64,000 nucleotides of DNA from NCBI RefSeq assembly GCF_030272615.1, contig NC_081406.1, forward strand, positions 109,007,283 through 109,071,282, read 5' to 3'. This document shows positions 11,508 to 22,658 of this stretch, in pieces; within the stretch, counting starts at the first letter, position 1, and each line of letters begins with the position of its first letter. Source of the stretch: Cryptomeria japonica (taxonomy: Eukaryota; Streptophyta; Pinopsida; Cupressales; Cupressaceae). Under the pieces are notes generated by a model. That model searched no databases. It saw nothing but the letters and a program-made list of their open reading frames with translations, and was not told the origin of the DNA. A program made the translations under genes and the position numbers.

Positions 11508-11631
11508 AAAATTGAGTGAATCCATAAAATCTTCTTTAGTACCAACATTGTGAACCATGAACTCTCCACCCTCTACTATCTAAACAAAAGGAGATTACAC
11601 GTCAATGTGCTTAGTACAAGCATTATAGATA

Positions 11632-13620
11632 GTGATCTTGGTAAGAAAACCTACACTATCATGTCTAGTACTCACCCTTTTACAAATAAAACCAACACCT
11701 ACAGATAATTTGTGTAGTCACACTACCTCTTTTCAAACATGTGTTGCAACCATATATTGTACTTTAATTATCAAAAGAGAAAACTTAAGATATGTCTTAC
11801 TCATTCAACTAACTACATTACCAAACAAAGTGAACAAACAATCACTGGTAGACATCCTACCTAGATCTCCAACCCAACCAAAATTAATGAAGCCTTGAAA
11901 ACCAATCACATTGCCCATATCATTGTTACCATGATAATAAGTAAAATAATTTAAAATTCCTTACATTAATCTAAACACCCCCTCCCCCCGCCCCCCCAGC
12001 ATGACTAGTAATTATCCTTGCTAATAAACCTACTCAAAAGTCCCATTGCTCAGGTAATATCCAATCTTGAACAAACCATGGTACACATCAAGATTCCAAC
12101 AACACTAGTCTCTTCAAGATGATCATTAAATTTGGGACACTATTCCAAAGAAAGCCTAGTGCCTACAACTAAGGGAATATTTATTGGCATGTTGCCATGC
12201 ATTATGAAAAATTGTAAAAATTATGTCAACATAATTCTAACCAAAATGGTATTGACCTAATTCATATACGTTTCCATACCAATAATATATTTAGCAACCC
12301 CCCTAAACCTTTCATTTTGAGAGTACTATAGAACTAACTTTTAAGCTCCTTAATCATTCCCATTTAATTCCCAAAAGATAGTATGTCATAAATATATAAG
12401 ATGATTAGTACCCAATATTTAATTAATTTAAAGCACACAATGGTCTACCTCATTTCTAAAAAACCAAGCTCTGTATAAAAGCATAAATTTTTTATACCAA
12501 ATACATGGAGATTGCTTCAATTCATACAAAGATTTTTTTAAACCAACAAACCAAATGCTCCTTTCTACCTTCCACAAAATTATATAATTTTTCATGTACA
12601 TTTACTCTTCAATATCCGCATGCAAAAATATAATCTTAATGTCCATTTAATCTATCTCTAAATCATAAGCAACAACAACAAATACCAAGAATCTAAAAGA
12701 GGTTAATTTATCCATAGGAGAAAATAGCTCACCAAAACCACTCCCTCTACTTGAGAGTAACTTTAATCCGCCAATTGAGTTCTATATCTCTCCAATTGAC
12801 CATTTGCTCCAAATCTCTTTTTGAATACTTGCTTGAACCAATGGGCTTCCTCCCCTTGGGAAGCTAAGATAGGTCCTAATTCCCATATCTATCTATCTTT
12901 CATTGCCTCCAACCAAGGCTTGTGCTCCTATAGAGATAGTGCTTCCTTTATAGAACTAGGTTAATTGGCAATACATGATAATACAAATACGCAACATAAA
13001 ATAGGTGGGATAAACCTTTTGAAAGATCTTTATTATTTAGTGGAACTTCTCAAAGGTGTAACACGAGACTCCGATCATTCTTCTTCTAAACTTCACTTTG
13101 AATCCTATTATTCCTCTACTTGCGCTTCTTGTTGTTCTTCTACACTTGCATCATCCTTCAATTTAGCCTTAGTCTCAAAATGCACTATTTTATTTTGATT
13201 TTCCTAATCCCTTTTCAACTTCTAAAGATATCCTAAGCTCACTAAAAATCACAAACTTAAAATACACCATTTTCAATGTTACAGTATCCCAAAGCTTGTA
13301 ACTTTTTATATTTTCACCATAACCCAAAACACACACTTGCTAGATTTAAAATATAGCTCAAATATTCTCTTTAGGAACATGAACATGAGAAGTGCTACCA
13401 AATATTCTAAAATGAGAAACCAATGGTCTTTTATAACCTCTGTATACCTCATAGGGTGTCATGCTAGCTAGAGATAAAGTGGAAGGCTTATTTACTATAT
13501 AACAAACATTGTTGATAGCCCTGGCCCAAAATAATTGATTAAAATTAGCACTACTTAACATGCTTCATCCTCCATCCCTTAGGTTCATTCATCTGTATAG
13601 CCGCTCCATTTTGCCAGTGT
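11632..13620 (-). pseudogene. copia 3 pol relic (integrase, reverse transcriptase, RNase H)
   Basis: The clearest fragment is 13358-13561, with the integrase C-terminal pattern MLSSANFNQLFWARA, MTPYEVYRG.KP and HFRIFGS...HVPK. Just upstream QNG and MNE recall the PQQNGVAERMNR block. Further downstream LYELKQSP..WYKKF (reverse transcriptase) and NFGWVGDLGRMSTSD (the RNase H DWAGD...RRSTSG block, active Asp changed or lost) can be read in different frames. No frame is long enough to be functional. Confidence 0.7.
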
Positions 13621-15889
13621 ATATGAATTTGTTTTCTACCTAACAATTCTTAAATCCTATTAGGAGTTATTTAGCTGCCCTCCATTTCACCTACTCCCGA
13701 ATCTGCTAGGCCTGCAAAGAGATTGGCTTATAAAATCTAACTAGTTCCATTTTATCACCTTTTCTTTGATATGCTAAATCTATGAACCTTTCGAACTTCT
13801 TCTTGGATTGCCTCATGACAATAGTGACTTGCATGCCAACATTGTTAAAAATGAGTCTTCACAAAGACTCAATAAGAAGCCTACACTTCCCTTGAAATTT
13901 CTCCTCATTCCTAAGGGACGAAATCACCCATAAATTCTCATAGGAAAGGAACCAAAATAAGTTATTGTCCTTTTTAATCCCATTGATGAATCCAAAAACA
14001 ACATCACAAATGAAAAACTTATCAACAAAACCAATGCCAAACATATTTCATATTCTGACAGCTATTGAATACCCTTTAGTTAGCATCAATATGCCTATAG
14101 ATTTAGCATGTTTCCTTTTCTCCTGAACCCACATTCTGAGAGCTTTAGTCCAAGGAAAAATTTAATAAATCTGCAGATGAGGGCCTTCTCTCTGAGCAGT
14201 CAAGGCCTGTGTCGCATTTCATCCATGGAGAAAGAGAGTTTTGGTGGGGCTTCCATATCAAGATAGCATCAAAATCCTTGTCATGTGGAAATTACAGCTT
14301 CTGGTGGTACAGTGTGCATGATATAAAAATGTTGTAGCCTTTCCTTGCAAACTTGCATTGTTTCATTAGCCACAACATATTTGAAATTTTCTTTTGGATT
14401 TGATGGGGAAAGTTTCAGGCCAAGGCCTACCTAGGGGCTGTCCTTTGATCCAATCAACTTGTGATTGTTTTTAGAACAGAAAATCTGCTAATGGGGATGA
14501 GCGATGTTCCCTGATTCGAATGGAACGTGAGCATGTCTTCTTGGAATGCTTCTCAACCAGTGAATGCCATACTTGTGAATAATTAAAAAGGAGGACAATA
14601 AAAATTGTCATTATAAACTGATAAGAGATTGCCTTAAGCAATTCACTTCATTATCATACAAAGAAAATCATGATCTTTCAGAAATTTTCTAAAAACTTAA
14701 GATTTATTAACTCAGTTGATAATAGGCCAGAAATTCATATTTGTAACTATTTCCTTCTTAAGAAGGAAACAACTTTGTGCACCAAATCCTTCTGTAGTAT
14801 TGTTTGCTGAAATTCTTGTCCCCAGGGAGTTCTTCATGACCAAACTACCTCTCTATCATTATTGTCAATTGAAATTTTGTAACGATATTTATGGGACTCG
14901 GACATGATTACCAGTATGGGAGTTGGGGACAGGTAAAATAAAAAATCGACACTCAGGATGTAGACTGCAGGCTGTTGCTACTCTGTTAGTAGCCTCTTCG
15001 TCACTTATAGTCCTTGATATTCACAATCAGACTGCACACTGTCACTCCTTAGCCTTCCTCCCACTCATCACTGTTAGGTCATAAATGTTTCACATATGCA
15101 AATGTAACTGTCATTTAATTGATGGGTTCACACTGACTATCGGTTATGTTTCTGTGTTGCTGTTTGTGGTTTTTGGGGTGTAACTGCCAATTCTGGTGTT
15201 CCTATTTTGGGGGTTTTTGTAAGTGTTTAATGAGTTTTTTGGTGGTAGTTGTTAGCGGGGTTTTCTCTTTGGTTCAGAGCTGTGACACTCTTTTTCTGGA
15301 GGATTTTTTCCTGAACTGTAATTTGGTTTGCATGCTGAATGAGAAAGCTTATTTTTTTGTTGTCTCTGTTATTTGTGGATATTATCTGTTGTTCATATTC
15401 TAAATCTGAGGCCTGATCTGTGAACTGTCTCGAAAATGCATAACTGGCAGGAACTGAGCTTGCTAAGGGAGCTTGTTAGCAGGGACTGAACAACAGTTTT
15501 GATTCTCAGTTGTAGGGAACAAATGTATTATCTGAATCACAGACTCGGATGCTGACTGTTGTGAAAAAAACAGTCATGTGATGCCATATAAACTTTTTAA
15601 AGGTTTTTATGTTTTTTTGTAATTCAATTATTTTTTCGCTTTTTAGGGATTCTTTCAGGGAGACATGAGAAGACGTAGGCAGGACATCTCCTGTCACCAG
15701 AGCTGTCTCCATAACAGTCTTTGGTACTACAGACATATCCCAGTCTCAGAGACATGTCTCCCTGCAACTCTCGACTCAGACAGTATGGTACTATAGTTGT
15801 CTACTATATTCTATAAACACATGAATTTTACTCTTCCCAATGAGTTCAGGAGAGGATAAGAAAATTAGTGATAGATTGTTTTTCTAAGT
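13621..15889. other. Intergenic DNA, mostly unrecognised
   Basis: Apart from the possible LINE fragment at 14200-14580, I see no gene or transposon signature. Open frames of 61-85 codons here lack any domain and have no support. Confidence 0.4.
14200..14580 (+). pseudogene. Possible LINE ORF2 tail (zf-RVT-like) relic
   Basis: Around 14500-14570 the plus strand reads RCSLIRMEREHVFLECFSTS. This resembles the C...C....E..EHLFLEC zinc-binding end of plant LINE reverse transcriptases (zf-RVT), and a upstream stretch has weak resemblance to the preceding region. The evidence is a short motif in a frame interrupted by stops, so this is only a suggestion. Confidence 0.25.
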
Positions 15890-16347
15890 TGATGTGGAGA
15901 ATCTCCATGAATGCCATTTCCCATGTTTTGACTGTGGAGCAGATGATTAGCTATTTTTTTTGGCTTTCCAATTTTATGCTGCTGTTTCCGTTTTATTCAG
16001 ATGCCTATGCTTTTGTAACCGACACATTTTTTGCTTGATCCTATTTTGGCTTGGAGTGATGGTCTAGCTGGTGAGTTAATTTTGGGGGAGGATTTTGTCT
16101 ATATTTATGGACTGGGTTTTAGAGCGGAGGGGGAAATGCTAGAGGAAATTTAAAAAAAACAGAGATCCATGCTACTGGCACTAGTGTTGGTTACTTATTG
16201 TATTCTCTGCAGTGATTACAGAAATATGAATATTTTATCTACTTTCATTTGAGGATTCTTGCATTTAAGTTTGTTCTGTCTCTTCCATTCCTGCTGGTTG
16301 TTTATGTTTTCTGCAGATTAATCTTCAATCTCTTGATTTGAGCTGCA
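15890..16347 (+). repeat. 5' LTR of element D
   Basis: TG...CA ends, 458 bp. It aligns along its whole length with 18661-19119 and is directly followed by the primer-binding site. Confidence 0.85.
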
Positions 16348-16354
16348 TCAATTT

Positions 16355-16365
16355 TGGTATCAGAG
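16355..16365 (+). other. Primer-binding site of element D
   Basis: TGGTATCAGAG matches the 3' end complement of plant initiator tRNA-Met and lies 7 bases after the 5' LTR. Confidence 0.8.
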
Positions 16366-17640
16366 AAATGCTCCTGTGCCTGTGAGCCATTGTGCTATAT
16401 AGCACTATTTGTCTCTAATTTCTTGATTTCTTGTTAAGTCTTCCATTATTCCTTTCATATTGCGCAATTTATGACAGTGATGAAAGATTGCCCATGAAAG
16501 AGAAATGTGGACAGCTTTGTGCATTACGTGTATTCCATTAAGGAGGGTTCACAGTGTGAAAAAATAATTAGGAACTCATGTATGATGGAAATTCTGTAAC
16601 AAGTTCCAAGAAATTTGTGTAAAATTTTCTTCTGTGGTTATCTCAGTGAAGAAAAGGTTGGTTATATTATTAATACTTTCTGATTTCTATGGACCATTTG
16701 TGCCCCATTTGACTTGGCAAACCCATCGGATGAAGCTTCATCTTCCATTAAAACTAATAAATAGGAGTTTTATGTGCATTTTATTGAAGCTTGAGCTTGG
16801 GTAAGCCACTTATGCCATGTCTGTCAATCCTAAGAAGGGATGCTTGTTATCTTTGTAATTTTTGTTTCTATTTTGTTGCGTAGACCTATCTCTCCCTACA
16901 TCTAGCTGCAAATGGGAACCGGAATCATAGAGATCGTTGGTTGTTAAGCAGTTCAGAAGATTCAGTGAGTCAGCTGACCAGCAGAGGGGCATTGTGAGTG
17001 TTATGTTTTCAGATGTATTGTAGTTGCAGAAGTGGGTGGACGCTAGTTAGGTTCTTTGTTCAGATTTTTAGGCAAGATTTCAAATCTACTATATACTGGT
17101 CAACATGTTGACTATGACTGGGGGTTGCGAGATGGATAGTTCTGCATATATGAAGAAGAAGGCTTGCATTCCAAATTGTGTTAATTTCTTGGAAGAGATG
17201 AAGAATATACGTAGAATGTCGATATATGGTCAATAGATTGTTTATTCATGAGGGGAGAGGAGAAGAGAGTTGCAGCTCTATTTTAGAGTTGTGGATATGG
17301 TTGGGGATTCAGATATGGAGTTATACTATGATGTAAGAAAGAGGATGACTAGAGTGGACAAAAAAGACAAAAGCAGAGCAAACGCTAACAAAGGACCAGC
17401 TAAAGGAGTTGCAAAAACTAGAGATTGAGCTGGAAGAGTTATGGTGCCTATTGGAGGAATGTGAGTTATGCAACAATAAAAAAGCAAGGTAAAAAATCTA
17501 CAACAAAGGTGTTGAAGAGTTATAAGAAGATGAAAAAGAAAGGTGAGAATAAATAATCACCTTGTGAACAAGAGCTATATTCAGAGAGGAAAGCCATTGA
17601 GTTAATAATTAGCCAAGGGGTCGAATTGTTAGAATGAGGA

Positions 17641-17991
17641 AAGATTAAATCTATTAAAGAGTTACCAAAAATATTAGCGGATAGAAAATCCTTAAATGTA
17701 GTCTTCCAAGGGGTATATGAATGGAACGAAGATAAAGAGATAGATGAATGGGATACAAATGATGAGATAGATGAGTTTGATGGAGTTGTTGAGTTGTGTT
17801 ACCCCAAAGAAGGGGAAGGCATTGGAGATTACAATGCAAAAAAAGAAGAGTTGGAAAACTGCAATGAGAAGGAATGCAGCCAATCACAAGAGGAGGCCCA
17901 GAATGTTTTAGTAGTGGAAGTAGTCTACGTTGGAGAGGAAGCTGCAACAGAGACAGAGGTCTTTGGGAGCTCCAAAGTGATGAAGATTTAA
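17641..17991 (+). CDS. Acidic unknown open frame in element D
   Basis: From the first in-frame codon after a stop near 17633 the frame runs about 117 codons to 17991. The first ATG in this frame is internal, near 17794. The product would be rich in Glu and Asp, with a block EWNEDKEIDEWDTNDEIDEF near its start and a Glu/Asn/Cys-rich middle. No zinc knuckle, protease or polymerase motif is present. It may be the remnant of a gag-like protein, an element-specific accessory frame, or chance. Confidence 0.25.
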   Translation, partial: KIKSIKELPKILADRKSLNVVFQGVYEWNEDKEIDEWDTNDEIDEFDGVVELCYPKEGEGIGDYNAKKEELENCNEKECSQSQEEAQNVLVVEVVYVGEEAATETEVFGSSKVMKI

Positions 17992-18064
17992 TGTTTTTAG
18001 AAGACACAAGTTGTCACAAACAACTAGAAGTATGTTTAGAGAATCCCTTTAGTGATGAAAAAAA

Positions 18065-18475
18065 GTGTACCAGTCAGCACTTTTTAAGGAGGGAACAAGG
18101 ATGATTGAGGGAGAGAGTAGAGATATATTTAGTTATGGTATAAAGGTCATTGTCCAAAAGAATTTGACTATTGAACGACATCACACTGAACTAAGAAATG
18201 AAGTCCACCTCACAAAATATGAAATGGAAAGCATGCCTAAATGGCATAATGCAGATAAGGAGAAAGTATTTATGGGAGATTATTATTCCCTTAACTTTAT
18301 TTCTGTTTTTAATGATTTATGTGCAGGTGTAATAGGAGATGGTAGGAATGTTGCAAAGAGCAATGATGATTTTCAGTGGAGAAGGACTACTAATCCTTCA
18401 AGGAGCTGGGAAAAGAGAAAAGGAATAAATCGGTGGAGGAGGAGGATCTTTGTTCTAACAAGAGGTTGGAAGTGA
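18065..18475 (+). CDS. Unknown 136-codon open frame in element D
   Basis: The frame begins MYQSALFKEGTRM and ends in a basic stretch rich in Arg/Trp (W..R/K). It overlaps the end of a shorter frame upstream and lies just before the polypurine tract. I recognise no family. The position, at the 3' end of an element with no pol, would suit a remnant of the internal region, but nothing shows that it is translated. Confidence 0.2.
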   Translation: MYQSALFKEGTRMIEGESRDIFSYGIKVIVQKNLTIERHHTELRNEVHLTKYEMESMPKWHNADKEKVFMGDYYSLNFISVFNDLCAGVIGDGRNVAKSNDDFQWRRTTNPSRSWEKRKGINRWRRRIFVLTRGWK

Positions 18476-18646
18476 AAGAAGAAAAAATATGTCGATTTGC
18501 AAAAATATCTAATTTGGTGGAAGGCAACATCATGGCTTGATTCTTCGATTCAGAAGGATAATTTTTTATAACAGTAATCTCTTGGAGTCTTGAAGTTCTC
18601 CAATTCGGACTCTTCAGAACCAGGAGGTTCAAAATTCAAATCTTTC

Positions 18647-18660
18647 AGAGGAGGGGAGGA
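18647..18660 (+). other. Polypurine tract of element D
   Basis: AGAGGAGGGGAGGA directly abuts the TGATGTGG start of the 3' LTR. Confidence 0.8.
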
Positions 18661-19119
18661 TGATGTGGAGCATCTCCATAAATGCCATTTCCCACGTTCT
18701 GACAATGGAGCAGATGATTAGCTTTTTTTTTTGTTTTTTTTCTAATTTTAGGCTGTTGTTTCTCTTTTTTTCAGCTGCCTTTGCTTTTGTAACCAGCACA
18801 TTTTGGCTTGTTCCTATTTTGGCTTGGTGATGGTCAAGCTGGCGAGTTATTTTTGGGAGAGGTTTTTGTTTATATTTATGGACTGGGTTTAGAGCGGGGG
18901 AGGATAGTAGAGGATATTAAAAAAAAAAAAACAGAGATCCATGCTATCGGCTCTGGTGTTGATTACTTATCATATTCTCTGCAGTGATCACAGAAATATG
19001 AATATCTTATCTACTTTCATTTGAGGATCCTTGCATTTAAGTTTGTTCTGTCTTTTCCGTTCCTGGTAAGTGTTTATGTTTTCTGCAGATTAATCTTCAA
19101 TCTCTTGATTTGAGCTGCA
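18661..19119 (+). repeat. 3' LTR of element D
   Basis: Second copy of the 5' LTR, with matching TG...CA ends and about a tenth to a seventh of positions changed, mainly substitutions and short homopolymer indels. Confidence 0.85.
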
Positions 19120-20048
19120 TTATGAGTTCACACAAACAAGCATATATTCATGATTGAGTTTGATAGCAGAAAGAAGAAAAGGGGTTCAATCTTGAGCAGA
19201 TTGCAACATCGTGCTCTGTTGAAGATTTTTATACAGTTCTGAAGCAATATGAAAGAGTACAAATCCCATTACAACTCATTAAGTTGCTGCACCAGAGATT
19301 GATAACTCACTTTAACCTGGTAAGAGTTTAATGGCTCCATATTGAATTCAAGGTTGAAGAAATATTATAAATTAACATCCCTGTGGAGCTCCAAAAACAA
19401 AATTTGGATTTCGGTATTTTGCATTCAATTAACGAGCATTAATTTCAAGTAGCACCAACACACTTAAAATAAAATAAAAATCTTAAGTAACTTCATAAAC
19501 CACAATAACACTTACCTGATCTGAGGAACAGAAAATGGATGTACGATGTGTCCAATCTTCCACGGAGTACAGATTGAGCCAGAAAACCATCTCAACCTAA
19601 TTCACAGTTGAGGTCAGCAGAGTTTCAAGCTACCCACCACTCTTATTTTCTATTCCGTCTGTTACCTGCCTGCTCAAATGGCATGAATCCCAAGAAGGAA
19701 ACCGATGCAAGTCTTAATTGACTTTGGAGAAATATGTACCCCAATTAAATCCAAGCCAAGGGAAGTCTGTGCTTTGTGCTGCAGCCCCTTGGGATACGTT
19801 TCTTTAAGTTTCCAACAAAAAAAAAGAACAGTAATAAATATATAGATTTAGAAATAAATATTCAAACCTTCTTTGTCATTTGTTCTTGGCCTTCCACCTC
19901 CCAACTTGTATTTTGTAGGAGAAAAGACTCAACAAAATGCATAATAACTTACTGTCGTCTCAAGTGGTCAATGCAGACACAAATGAGAACGTACAAGTAA
20001 ACCACAACATTAGTGAGCAAATGCTTTTGTAGACTGCTTTTATTAGTA
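19120..20048. other. Intergenic DNA / 3' flank of the PPR gene
   Basis: No gene or transposon signature was seen. The part next to 20049 should contain the 3' untranslated region of the minus-strand PPR gene. Confidence 0.4.
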
Positions 20049-22658
20049 TCACCAGTAATCACCACAAGAACACAAACCACCCTTCACATGATGGAAACGA
20101 TTTGCATCCCTCACAACAATTTCTCGTTTAACAATATTGGAAATGAACTTAATAGCTGTATGGCAGTCACCACAGACACGAAGATTCTTTGTAATACGGA
20201 TAGGAGTACCAGGGCTTGTGCTTATAAGCCCAAAAACAATGGCCAACCTCTCACTATGACTATAAAGTAAGTGTTCCTTCGTCTCATCTTCAATGTCATG
20301 AAGTGCAAAGTTTGTATTAGGCACATACCCTGCTTCCTCCATCTTAGCAACCAAAACCTGCAATGCTGCATAAATTTCTTGAGACCGAGGATGTGATTTA
20401 TCACCTACAAGGAAGGTGTGAACCCTATTATCTATTTCAATTAAGCTGCATCCTGGATTCTTTTTAACTCCTTTGTCTTTCATCATTGCACGGAGCTTTG
20501 CTGCATCAGCAAATCTCCCAGCTCCAACATAGATGTTTGACAGTAATACATAATATCCAGCATTTCCCGGATCTATGTAAAAAATACGTTCTGCCACTTT
20601 TTCCCCAATCTTAATATTGCAATGGATTCTACAGGCACCAAGTAAGGCACCCCACACACCAGCATCGGGTTCTAATGGCATCTTTTGGATGAAGTCGTAT
20701 GCTTTATCTAACTGCCCTGCACGACCAAGAAGGTCAACCATGCATGCATAATGCCTTGCCATGGGTGCAATGCAATAAATTTGACTCATGCAAGCAAAGT
20801 ATTGCCATCCTTCATCCACTAGGCCTGCATGACTGCATGCAGACAAAACACAAACAAATGTGACATGATTAGGCTTCATTCCTACATGTTGCATTTGAAG
20901 AAAAATTGCAAGGGCATCTTTTCCATGCCCATGCATTCCATACCCTGCAATCATTGCATTCCATGAAACCACATCTCTGGTGTTCATTTTGTCAAACAAC
21001 AGTCGCGCAACTTCTAGACTCCCACATTTTGCATACATGTCTATTAAGGAGGTAGTAACGAAGAGATCTGAATCAAGTTTGCTTGCAATTATGCAATCAT
21101 GAATCTGCTTGCCTTGCTCCAAAGCTGCAGAATGAGCACAAGCTGATAGCAAAACTCCAAAGGTAGAAGAGTTTGGTTTCACATCTGCCACCTGCATTTC
21201 ATGAAAAAGATCTAAAGCTTCATTGGCAAGTCCATTCTGAGAATAACCCGCAATCATTGCATTCCACGAAACCAATTCTCTCTTAGGCATTAAGTCAAAA
21301 ACTAGACGTGCAGTACATACACTCCCACTCTTAGCATACATCACTATAAGAGAATTGCCGATAGAAACATACAATTCAAGTCCACTTTTTATGATGCTAG
21401 AATGCATCCACCTGCCCCGCTGCATATCTCCCAAGTCAGCACACGCTGCAAGCACACTCACCATGGTGAGTAAGTCCGGTTTAACATCTTCCAGCTGCAT
21501 TTGATGGAAAAGTGCCAAGGCTTTACTAGCATCTCCACTATGTTGATACCCCGCAATCATTCCATTCCAAGAGACAACATCTCGTTCAGACATTTTGTCA
21601 AACAAGTCACGAGCAACCTGCAATTTCCCGCACTTAGCATACATAGCTACAAACGAATTCACCACTGAAACATCTGAACCAAATCCATTTTTTACTGCAT
21701 ACTCATGAATCAACTCACCTTGTTGCAGATCTCCCATGGCAGCAGATGCTGAGATAACACTTGCAATAGTAATTGCATTAGGTTTCAAATCTGTGAGCAA
21801 CATTTGATTGAAAAGACTCAGGGCTTCAGGAGCATTCTCACTCTGGACGTATCCCACAATCATCACAGACCACAAGACGGCGTCTCTAGTATACATTTTT
21901 TCAAACACTAGGCGTGCGTCCTCCATACTCCCGCATTTGGCATGCATATCTACAAGGGCAGCTCCCACATATACATTTGATTCAAGACCGATTTCAACTA
22001 TTTGTTCATGGATTCGCTTACCTTCGTGTATAGCTGAGAGACCACCACATGCCTTAAGAACGAAGGGAAAAGTAAAGCAGTCTGGCTGTAGGCCTACCTG
22101 CTGCATTTGGTTGTAAAGCATCAGCGTTTCCTCGCACTGGCCAAATGTAGCATATCCTCTAATCATCACATTCCACAAGAAAGCATCTTGTTTATACATT
22201 CTATCAAACACTTGGCGAGCGTTGTTCAGACTACCCAACATTGCATACAATCTCACAAGCTTGGTACCCAAAAACATGTTTTGGTCGAGGCCACAAATGA
22301 GCATACGGGTATGGATTTGTTTCAAAGTTTTTACATTGGTACATCTGATCAATTGAGAAGCGTAGAATTCGAAATCCAGAGCTGCCAATGTATTGAAACA
22401 ACCCATATTGCTGGCCAGCGATCCGCATTTAGGATTTTTATTTGTCAGTTTAAAAACCCAATTCACGAAAAAACCAGTATGAATAATCTCTGCGCGCACA
22501 CAAATTAGAGAGTTCGAAAGAAGTGCCGATGCTCTTGAAAAAAACATAACTCTTACACAATTTGAGTAATTTAATCTTAGCAAGCCGGTCCATGGTCTAA
22601 TCCAGATAAGAAGATAATGGGAAGGATCGGGTCTCCATGCAAAGCATATTTCGTTCAT
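20049..22658 (-). CDS. DYW-type pentatricopeptide repeat protein, organelle RNA editing factor
   Basis: This uninterrupted, intronless frame encodes 869 residues. It has five PPR cycles of about 100 residues in P-L-S order (openings FLWNVMIRGY, VLWSVMIVGY, VSWNGMIAGY, VSWNAMIAGY twice). E-type motifs follow (GVWGALLGACRIHCNIKIGE, then PGCSLIEID), and then a complete DYW domain ending exactly in CGDYW before the stop. The deaminase residues are present: HSE at 801-803 and C829xxC832H, with the second metal pair near C863/C865. Known members bind a defined organelle RNA and convert C to U, often in mitochondria. The frame can start at Met1, but Met38 (codon at 22547) opens a more typical targeting peptide, MFFSRASALLSNSL, and may be the true start. 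The target transcript cannot be told from sequence alone. Confidence 0.93.
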   Translation of the reverse strand: MNEICFAWRPDPSHYLLIWIRPWTGLLRLNYSNCVRVMFFSRASALLSNSLICVRAEIIHTGFFVNWVFKLTNKNPKCGSLASNMGCFNTLAALDFEFYASQLIRCTNVKTLKQIHTRMLICGLDQNMFLGTKLVRLYAMLGSLNNARQVFDRMYKQDAFLWNVMIRGYATFGQCEETLMLYNQMQQVGLQPDCFTFPFVLKACGGLSAIHEGKRIHEQIVEIGLESNVYVGAALVDMHAKCGSMEDARLVFEKMYTRDAVLWSVMIVGYVQSENAPEALSLFNQMLLTDLKPNAITIASVISASAAMGDLQQGELIHEYAVKNGFGSDVSVVNSFVAMYAKCGKLQVARDLFDKMSERDVVSWNGMIAGYQHSGDASKALALFHQMQLEDVKPDLLTMVSVLAACADLGDMQRGRWMHSSIIKSGLELYVSIGNSLIVMYAKSGSVCTARLVFDLMPKRELVSWNAMIAGYSQNGLANEALDLFHEMQVADVKPNSSTFGVLLSACAHSAALEQGKQIHDCIIASKLDSDLFVTTSLIDMYAKCGSLEVARLLFDKMNTRDVVSWNAMIAGYGMHGHGKDALAIFLQMQHVGMKPNHVTFVCVLSACSHAGLVDEGWQYFACMSQIYCIAPMARHYACMVDLLGRAGQLDKAYDFIQKMPLEPDAGVWGALLGACRIHCNIKIGEKVAERIFYIDPGNAGYYVLLSNIYVGAGRFADAAKLRAMMKDKGVKKNPGCSLIEIDNRVHTFLVGDKSHPRSQEIYAALQVLVAKMEEAGYVPNTNFALHDIEDETKEHLLYSHSERLAIVFGLISTSPGTPIRITKNLRVCGDCHTAIKFISNIVKREIVVRDANRFHHVKGGLCSCGDYW

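Larger units (their letters stand above)
10546..13620 (-). mobile_element. Highly decayed Ty1/copia element (copia 3)
   Basis: On the minus strand the order is integrase (13358-13620), linker (about 12760-13000), reverse transcriptase (about 12400-12700), RNase H (about 11800-11930) and a putative 3' LTR. All domains are shattered by stops and frameshifts. No 5' LTR or gag was recognised to the right, so the element is 5'-truncated or decayed beyond recognition. It is clearly older than copia 1 and copia 2. Confidence 0.7.
15890..19119 (+). mobile_element. Compact non-autonomous LTR retrotransposon (element D)
   Basis: Two direct repeats of about 458 bp (15890-16347 and 18661-19119) start TGATGTGGAG and end GAGCTGCA. 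The first is followed by TGGTATCAGAG, the classical primer site for initiator tRNA-Met. The second is preceded by AGAGGAGGGGAGGA, a polypurine tract. The 2.3-kb interior has no protease, reverse transcriptase, RNase H or integrase motif, only short acidic or basic open frames. The repeats are roughly 85-90% identical by eye, so insertion is not recent. The flanks (TAAGT on the left, TTATG on the right) do not form a target duplication. Confidence 0.8.

Noticed and set aside
16341-19119. Element D as a pair of unrelated solo LTRs
   Set aside because: The primer site sits right after the first LTR and a polypurine tract right before the second, which fits one element better.
21808-22508. Plus-strand frames opposite the PPR gene
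   Set aside because: They are antisense shadows of a well-supported minus-strand gene and show no domain.
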